NCBI GenBank assembly: GCA_037903355.1
Contig: JBAJFE010000014.1
Location: 4,960,001-5,024,000, forward strand
DNA: 64,000 nucleotides
DNA from: Trichuris trichiura
Lineage: Eukaryota; Nematoda; Enoplea; Trichinellida; Trichuridae
Reading direction: 5' to 3'
In this document: one piece after another, positions 57,570 through 64,000 of the stretch
Numbering within the stretch: the stretch's first letter is position 1
How the letters are laid out: every line of letters begins with the position of its first letter
Notes under the pieces: generated by a model
Seen by the model: only the letters and a program-made list of their open reading frames with translations
Databases searched by the model: none
Told to the model about the DNA's origin: nothing
Made by a program: the position numbers and the translations under genes

Positions 57570-57755
57570 AAATCCATCGTTCCGTTAAGAAACACCTGAT
57601 TTTCAGGATCTTGAAGTTCGATGATAACACTGCGTGACCTCCATTTATGGTAACTGTAAGCCCAGTGGATGAGAACTGTGCATATGCTTAGATTTGAGTT
57701 TACAGTTACCATCGATGGAGGTCACGCAGCGTTATCGTCGAACTTCAAGAGCTGT
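57570..57755. repeat. Hairpin insertion in right arm
   Basis: ACTGCGTGACCTCCATTTAT (about 57630-57650) is matched in reverse complement by ATCGATGGAGGTCACGCAGC (about 57712-57732), with further pairing through TTACAGT. The left arm lacks this sequence and passes directly from GTATTGAAGAT to ACGAACTTCAAGAGC. It was therefore gained on the right or lost on the left after the arms formed. Confidence 0.55.
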
Positions 57756-58130
57756 GATTTTCAATCCTTTGCTGCATCAGACACACAAGTTTAACGCGAC
57801 ATGTCAGCTGAAAATAACAAATGGAGACGAAGTGAATCGTTCTTTTACCGAAATGTTGAACAGTTTGCGTCTCTAATCGCTTCGTGTTTGTGGAAAGTAG
57901 AAGGCCGTGCTACCTAAGCTTTGGCATTTAAAATGGGATGATGTTGTTCCTTTGGACCACCGTGCTTCGTTGGTTCGTACGTAACAGTGACGTACTGGGA
58001 CAGCTTGAACACACTTGTTTTCTTCGGTTTCGTCGAAATTTGTCCCTGCGCATCATGTGTCGTTCTGTATTCTGCTTTTAGTGGCGATTGAAGAATAAGT
58101 TTCCTTCCCAAAAGAATTTTTCAGTTTTAC

Positions 58131-58150
58131 TTAGTGCATTCCGCCTGCGA
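58131..58150. other. Unoccupied site allelic to the Gypsy insertion
   Basis: In the right arm the sequence TTAGTGCATTCCGCCTGCG corresponds, as reverse complement, to the left-arm bases on both sides of the Gypsy element (CACGCGGAATG | AATGCACTAAT), with a single CATT/AATG. It shows the pre-insertion state. Confidence 0.8.
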
Positions 58151-58153
58151 TTT

Positions 58154-58636
58154 ATGGCGAGGAGAAGCTATGATGCCGACTTCAAGTTGGAAGTCGTCAA
58201 GACGGCAAAAGAAACCAACAATGCACAAGCGGCCAGGAAGCATGGCGTTAGCCGGAAAATGGTGATAGATTGGAGGAGACAGGAAGAGGCTCTGAAAAAG
58301 ATGCCAAAAAAACAACGTGCAAGACGCTCAGGCATCGCCCACTGGCCGGAACTGGAGAACAGTTTGGCAGAATGGGTACGACAACAGCGACAAATCGGCT
58401 GTATCATCAGAATGGCAGACATGAAAGATCAAGCAATGAGCTGGGCCCACTGCAACCCACACTTATCTTACGGCTTCGCCGCAACAACCGGATGGTGCAG
58501 CCGTTTCATGAGAAGAAAGGACCTCGTCCTGAGACGAAGGAAGAAAGTTGCAGGGAAACTGCCTGCGGATTTGGAGGCTAAACTGGACGACACAGAAGAC
58601 CATAGACTGCCAGGCAATGATGAAGACCGTGCTTAG
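58154..58636 (+). CDS. Pogo-type HTH DNA-binding protein without DDE domain
   Basis: A 160-aa intact frame taken from MARRSYDADFKLEVVK, the usual start of this family; the frame is open further upstream. Residues 1-55 form a Brinker/pipsqueak-type helix-turn-helix (AARKHGVSRKMVIDWRRQE). Residues about 60-140 are a CENP-B-type domain (HWPELENSLAEWVRQQR, GWCSRFMRRKDLVLRR, KLPADLEAKL). Pogo transposases continue with a DDE domain. Here an acidic tail (DDTEDHRLPGNDEDRA) follows and the frame ends. The decayed twin is at 48618-49108 in the left arm. The family identity is clear, but whether the protein is made is not known. Confidence 0.65.
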   Translation: MARRSYDADFKLEVVKTAKETNNAQAARKHGVSRKMVIDWRRQEEALKKMPKKQRARRSGIAHWPELENSLAEWVRQQRQIGCIIRMADMKDQAMSWAHCNPHLSYGFAATTGWCSRFMRRKDLVLRRRKKVAGKLPADLEAKLDDTEDHRLPGNDEDRA

Positions 58637-58990
58637 TTTAACTGTTTTGTTTCCTGCAGGTAATGCTCTCCGTTTTTACAATCTATTCACCCGTGTTTTA
58701 CATGGAACAGTTGTAGTAGACGTCCAGTAAACTTGTGCAATACGATTCATTTCTCGTGGCCTACGCAGTGCTGTACAACACACGCTAATGGGCAGCTGAT
58801 GAGCTTTGCAGTTGAGGTTGAGGCAAAACAGTTTCAATTGAATGGACGATTAGCATTGACAGGAAACTGACTAATCAGGATTGACCTAGACTTAAACAGT
58901 CAGCTTCGCCGTAACTGGGCTAGTCATCACCGCCTATTATGCGGGTAGAGGAGCGTTCTTATATACCGTAATGTACGGTAGCTAACATGC

Positions 58991-59599
58991 TTGCTCGTAA
59001 AGCTGAAAGAGGGCCCCATAAGCAAATTACCTGAGTTCTATCGTTTACTTCTGCTGGTTAGGGTGGGATTTAGGGCCATAATCTTTGCCTGTATGCAGTT
59101 GCCTGCGCCATGCTTAAAATTAGGCTTAGGTACGTGGAAAACCGGATGACGCGCAATGAGACATACAGTAAGCCGTAAGCTGTATTTTTCAGCCGATGGA
59201 GGCTGTTTTCGAGCAAACGCGTAGCAAAACCCATAACCCTCATTTATCAGGTATCAGCGCGTATAGTAATTGTTTTAGGGCAAGCAGATAAACCGAAGCC
59301 TTTGACATTGGTATTGACGTTAAAAACGAAATATGTACCGTCACTGGCACTTTTTTTTAAAAAAAGTAACTGTACATGCGCTGCGGCTGCACTAATGTTT
59401 TTGCGTGCTTAAGCACACATCAGCTCACAGATAAGCATACTTTGTAATGCAAACTTTAATATGCACGTTAGGGGAACGCGGTACTATCGACTTACAAACC
59501 TGCAAATCAAATACGTGGTTGTCAGTAATTCACGATTGTGTGTCTTGAAGGAGAGGTGGTTTTTTCTTGATCGTTCGCCATTTATTTCGGCTAGCATAC
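58991..59599. other. RTF2 upstream flank
   Basis: Non-coding sequence between the outer end of the large inverted repeat and the RTF2 start codon. It presumably includes the RTF2 promoter. No motif stands out. Confidence 0.4.
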
Positions 59600-61328
59600 A
59601 TGGGTTGTGACGGTGGTACAATTCCAACGCGCGGAGAGCTTGTAAGAACAAAGAAAAAGGCTGCAAAGGTAGACAGTTCCTAAACGCATTTATTTCTTTA
59701 GTTAACTTCATTCTTAGCTGACTTTCCTTTCCAAATTTGTTGTAAGTGTTTACGGTAGTTTTGGTGCCATTTTATTTGATTTACTTTTTAAAACTAATTC
59801 CAAGAAGGTTTCGTCAAAACGTATTTTGTCTCGCAGATGTAGTATGGTTTTCTTTTCTTGCCTCTTCTTGGTTTCTGAATTTATCCAAAGCAGACGCCCT
59901 AAAAACGGGTAGATGAGCAGTTATTAGGGAAAACTGCAAATATGCTGCAACCTCAAATGAAGACTTTGAACCCATCAAGAATAATCCCATATTTTTTTGG
60001 TTAGTTTTTACCGTAACAGTAATTCCTAACTTAGGTTGAACGACAAGTTGCAAATGCAGCCAGGTGGAAAAATTGTTCCCTCACTCAGCAGCGTCTGAAG
60101 CGTCCTGTCGTTGCAAGTCGTCTTGGAAAGTATAGCATTGTCTAACTATTCATTAACTTTTTAAATTGCTGATTTTTAGAATGTATAACAAGGAAGCTGT
60201 AATAGAGGCGTTGATAAAAAAGAAGACCGGTGCGGTTTTTGAAGGTTTAGATTGCATTGATTCTTTGAAGGTGCGTTCTGTAGGCGTTTTTGTTCGGTAG
60301 CTCTACTTTTTCTTTCTCAGGATGTCAAAGAGTTAAAGTTAACCAAGAATCCAGCTTATGACACTAAAAGCACGGAAGTTACTGGTTCTCATCATGACTC
60401 TAACGTAGCTGAGTACATGTGTCCAATTGCAGGAGTAGAAATGAATGGCAATTATCGGTATGACATTCGTTGGTGAACCAGTTTCGCTGTTTTGTATTCT
60501 ATGGTTTAGTTTTGTTGTTCTGTGGTCTTGCGGCTGTGTTATATCCGAAAAGGCGATGAAGGAAATTGAAGGTTCAACGTGCGCGAATGTAAGCTGTTAT
60601 TGTAAAAATGTTGTATCTCGTTTTAGTAATGATTTCATTTGTAGCGTTCAGTCCGTTTTTATTCATTGGTTTTAAGGATGTTTTTATTTAGTGCGGGACT
60701 GCCTATTCTTTGGACGACGTAGTTGTTATCTATGGTACCGATGAAGAAGTTGAAGCGTATAGACTCAGAGTGAACAATATGCGGATCGCTGCAGACACCC
60801 GGAAGCATGCTGCTAGCTGCATTGAGAATGGTGTAAACGGTATACTGCCATTTAAGTTTTTGTCCACTGTTATGAACGTTTTTTCTTAGGTTCGCTCTCT
60901 GACGATTCCAGCGTTCAGAAAAAGAAAGCAAAGACGAGCTCGAATATTGATAGCAGTCCTGCTCATGAAACAAAAAAAGTGACAAATTCTAGCAATCAGG
61001 ACGGTCCTACGACGTCCAAAACGTTCGAGTCAAGCATTGGGAGTAGCGGAAACGGTACGTTCTCAGTTAAATTTACGTTTTCCATTGTTACAAGCATGCC
61101 GTCGTTTTAGATTCGTTGTCTGACCATTCCAGGCCTCAGAAAAGGAAGGTAAAAGTATCTTCGGATATTGCTAGCAATCAATCACGTGAAGCAAGGAAGC
61201 TGGTAAAGACCAGCATTCAAGATGACCCTACCACTTCCAAGGCGTACAAATCGCTGTTTACTACCTCGAAAGAGGCAAAAGAGCGTCCGCAGCCGCACTG
61301 GGTCACGTATAACCCACTGTATTATTAG
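59600..61328 (+). CDS. RTF2: Replication termination factor 2 (RTF2)
   Basis: Nuclear factor acting at stalled replication forks, with two RING/U-box-like folds. Eight exons: 59600-59668, 60035-60129, 60180-60270, 60321-60457, 60510-60588, 60692-60830, 60890-61054, 61111-61328. Phases agree and the sum is 993 nt (330 aa). The start MGCDGGTIPTRGELVRTKKK is the family signature. It continues with RWKNCSLTQQ, RLGKMYNKEAVIEAL and the second module YMCPIAGVEMNGNYR, CGCVISEKAMKEI and TCANCGTAYSLDDVV. The C-terminus AYKSLFTT and HWVTYNPLYY matches the family end. Exons 7 and 8 both encode an (S/D)SLSDxS..QK.K-like stretch ending in PTTSK, so one exon seems to be duplicated. Intron 1 holds a Penelope terminal fragment (about 59896-59932). 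Confidence 0.93.
59896..59932 (-). repeat. Penelope terminal box in RTF2 intron 1
   Basis: Read on the minus strand, AACTGCTCATCTACCCGTTT is a copy of the box found in the Penelope termini (TGCTCATCCATCCGTTGGTA). No hammerhead-like core remains beside it. Confidence 0.4.
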
Positions 61329-63160
61329 TTGACCGCAAACTCATGTATATAGCTTTAATGTTGCGATAATTTGGGATTTTTGTATTGCGAAAGTCGACGT
61401 TCTGTTGCACAGATTATTGTACACGCTGTTTCACCGTGTTCCATTTTTGGCGTTTTCTTGACTTTGACTTAGTATGTCTTACACGAATATTCGAATAAAA
61501 TTCTAGCGTTACATTTTACTTTCAAATTGCCAGCTATAAGCTGGTTTTCATTTATCATCTTCGCAGATTTCTCAGTTGTTGTAAATGACTACCTGTAGTT
61601 AAAGCTAAATGGACGAACTCAGATCGAACCTTATCACATAGAGAAGCTGGACTGTTCCTGCCTGCATGAATAAAACTTCTTCACTTCCAAGATAAGCTCT
61701 TCATACAGTGCAATGGAGCTTCCGCCGGTTTTAGCAGAAGTCTTCACGGAAGACTTGAGGAACAAAGCATGTCGCATGACGAAGTGATGCATGCTACCGA
61801 TACTGTTTTAGAACGTTGGTAACATTATCATGGCGCTTAAAATCAGTATACCGAAGAAGTTTCGCAATTACCGTTTTGCGTGTTTGTTTGTAATTAAACT
61901 ACACAAATGCGCTACCAGCAAATGGACGAGCAAACTGTTAAAGAAAATGCTGGACCAATTTTTCGAAAGTTCTGGGACTGCTCTTGTTCCGTCGTCAGCG
62001 ATGTTAGGAAGCGCGTTACTTCAAGAATGCAAAACATCTTACAGTGGAGCAGAAAAAAGATGATGATTTCTGATTTGAGTTTGAATGCATGGCAGCCGTT
62101 GGGCGTCATTTAGCTCGCATGGGTTACAATAGCTTTGTCGTTAGCAGTTTCTTAGAACTATAATTTTATGGAGTGGCCGTTTCGCAGAATCCTTCATTTT
62201 GCTAAATGGCTGTTTGCCTAGAAATGCTAAAATCATGAATAGACCGGAATCTCGAATGGACCGAAAGCTGTAGAGGTTCAGATTTCCAGAAAATGAAAAG
62301 ATGAGTGGGATGAAATCTCGTTTAAGCCAAACCTCAGAATAAACTGGAAAATTTGCGTATGTATTACGCTGTAGATTACGCTACGATTATAGAATTGTTT
62401 TCCAAATTACTCTACCGCAAAAGATCATGCGTTCCACACCCAAGGCAGGATGAAATCCTGATTAGGCTCCGTGACAGCTGCTCTACAGCTATGCCAAGGC
62501 AGTGAGGTATCAATACGAAAATATTTCTATATTTGATGTATAATCATACATATCATGTATAAGTACAAAGCGGCTGCAATGCAACTGCTTACAATCTTTC
62601 TGAGCTACCCAGAACTTCATTCTACTGCGGTTTTTTCATGTTATTTAATTGGAAAAGCGATTCGGCTCCTCACATATCCGATAGTCCGCCCTATTCAGAT
62701 ATAAAGCGCCTTTTCAAGTCACCAGCTTCATTCGTACTAATCAGGACTATATTCGTACTAGTACGTTTACTCTACCCTGGGGGTATGTTGTGGCGACAAG
62801 AGGTCCCATCGTCCCCGTCGTGGCAAACATACTACAGTGAGAATTCCCTGCCAAGGAAATTTATTAACTGCTATGAGTAGACGGCAGTACAAGAGCAAAG
62901 CTCACCGAAGGAATGAATTCAGTAGCGTAAACTGACGAATTCGGGTTGACGCTGGCGACAAGCAGCGTCGGTGATGATGCGTTCTGTCTACGCGACTAAG
63001 CTAGCTTCTTCACTATCCTGATTTTGATTCAGCACTGGCAGTCGGCTGCCGAAGCTTCATTGCGTTTGGTAAGCTACCGTTGCTTGGAGGACATCTGTTA
63101 GACTCCTGGAATTCATCAGGCTAGAATTATCGTCTTCGCTCAACTGCCCATGTTTTAACC
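61329..63160. other. RTF2 downstream region, no gene seen
   Basis: AATAAA at 61494-61499 is a likely RTF2 polyadenylation signal. A Penelope-type terminal fragment lies at about 61900-62000 (minus). The rest contains only short unrecognised frames. Confidence 0.45.
61900..62005 (-). repeat. Penelope-type terminal fragment with hammerhead-like core
   Basis: Minus strand: CTGACGA (61992-61998), a stem-like GGAAC...GTCC with loop AAGAGCA, then CAGAAC. Downstream comes the box TTGCTCGTCCATTTGCTGGT. The loop is nearly the same as in the copy at 1331-1440, so these two belong to one subfamily. Confidence 0.45.
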
Positions 63161-63374
63161 CATAGTTTCTCAACCTTTTTTGCCCCAGGGCTCCCCTAGG
63201 CCCTGTCAGGGCCCCCTAGGCTTTGTCAGGGCCCCCTAATCCTTGTAAGGGCCCACCGTTTATTGGGACAATGTCCTGCCGCATTATCCTCCAGGGCCCC
63301 CTGGCTTCCAGGGCTCTCCTAAAATCTCCCAGGGCCCCCCAGGGGAGCCCCAGGACCCACGTTGAGAAACACTG
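63161..63374. mobile_element. hAT-type MITE (214 bp) with 8-bp target duplication
   Basis: The ends CATAGTTTCTCAACC and (inverted) CAGTGTTTCTCAACG are flanked by identical TTTTAACC (63153-63160 and 63375-63382), the 8-bp duplication of hAT elements. The interior is GC-rich with repeated CAGGGCCCCCTAGG-like words. It is non-coding and non-autonomous. Confidence 0.85.
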
Positions 63375-63382
63375 TTTTAACC

Positions 63383-64000
63383 TATGGTCAGCCATCAAAC
63401 CGAGAAGGTCAAGCGTTCCCTACATAGGAGAAAGGGAGGGGCTGCCATTATTAGGAATGAAGCCGCGCATTGAGCTGGAACGCCCAAAACGTAGACAGCT
63501 AAATAAGTCATTTCAAGTAATTTACGTAAAACAGAGTTTAATTAAAGTACTTATGGACAGATGTCAGCACTGAACTCTGAAAACTATGCTCTGAAACTTC
63601 GCCCTTAGTTGCTTTTTCTGAGCGATTTTGTACTCTGAGCAAGCTATCTTTCCATATTCATTGCGGTATTAAGCTTCACTTTCCTATGAAAGCGCAGTCC
63701 ACAATTGTAAGCTTACGGTACTTGCGTATTGTTTAAGGCTTACTGTTAACCAGTTAGTTCATCTGAATAATCGTTGGGAGCACGAATAGCTAGGAAATGC
63801 TGCTTTGGTACTTATAGCGTTGAAGATACGTCTAGTCAGTTAACTTGAAGCATATCAATTAAAATTTAAATCTTTGTTTACTGGGCGAAGTGTCAAACGT
63901 TAGCATTGCGTCGAAGTAGCCGCTTTAGCCTACATTCATTCGTAGAACTAATGAATGTTAATGGATACTTTGTGACGCTTTTGAATTATGTATGCTCGCT
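63383..64000. other. Right end of window, no gene seen
   Basis: AT-rich sequence with no recognisable exon, repeat or RNA gene. Confidence 0.4.

Larger units (their letters stand above)
48240..58990. repeat. Large inverted repeat (palindrome) with 1.2-kb spacer
   Basis: The left arm runs from about 48240 to 55533 and the right arm from about 56738 to 58990. They are reverse complements along their length once the Gypsy element (49112-54310) is removed from the left arm and a hairpin insertion of about 160 bp (about 57570-57735) from the right arm. The outer ends meet at TACCGTAAT(G/A)TACGGTA. Going inwards, each arm carries a pogo-type HTH ORF, unassigned sequence, a Penelope terminus with hammerhead-like core, the GIY-YIG domain and the RT C-terminus. 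The spacer (55534-56737) holds the RT N-terminal half and core. The arms differ by many substitutions and small indels, so the palindrome is old. Confidence 0.8.

Noticed and set aside
1..64000. CRISPR arrays, operons or other prokaryotic signals
   Set aside because: There are no regularly spaced direct repeats, and all recognisable genes have spliceosomal introns, so the window is eukaryotic.

Overview
This window reads as nuclear DNA of an invertebrate animal. The genes contain short introns (about 41-60 nt) with GT..AG ends and compact exons. They encode clear metazoan proteins, and about half of the sequence is transposon-derived. The intron style, base composition and gene complement fit a clade I (enoplean) nematode such as Trichuris, but that assignment is an inference, because nothing here names the species.

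Conventional genes, none of which is one continuous reading frame: (1) an FIP200/RB1CC1/ATG11-type autophagy scaffold on the minus strand, 15861 to 3385, rebuilt in nine exons that stay in phase to give 1,127 codons; (2) mitochondrial ribosomal protein S23 (minus, 26129 to 25599, three exons, 140 aa); (3) a Cys-loop nicotinic acetylcholine receptor alpha-type subunit (minus, 43939 to 38737, ten exons, 503 aa); (4) replication termination factor 2, RTF2 (plus, 59600 to 61328, eight exons, 330 aa). A possible 100-aa tail-anchored protein lies at 24338-24681.

Mobile DNA fills the rest. From left to right: foldback and Penelope-type debris in the introns of the FIP200 gene; a 642-bp Tigger-like MITE (18777-19418); a pogo/Tigger element (20677-22600) that keeps an intact DNA-binding ORF but has lost its DDE domain; a broken mariner (22750-24078) carrying a nested foldback; a broken hAT/ZBED-like transposase (26972-29450); a BEL/Pao fragment joined in frame to a degenerate Gypsy element (29700-34130); an unrecognised broken gene that may be an endogenous viral element (34115-35419); a second broken Gypsy element (36660-38190); and a Penelope relic in the receptor's last intron.

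The most structured region is 48240-58990. It is a large inverted repeat whose arms hold a second DDE-less pogo-type ORF and Penelope termini, with the Penelope reverse transcriptase in the spacer. A young, complete Gypsy LTR retrotransposon (49112-54310, LTRs differing at 2 of 330 positions, 1,480-codon ORF, AATG target duplication) sits in the left arm, and the right arm preserves the unoccupied site. Scattered through the window are about ten copies of a short stem-loop resembling a hammerhead ribozyme core, several of them in Penelope termini.
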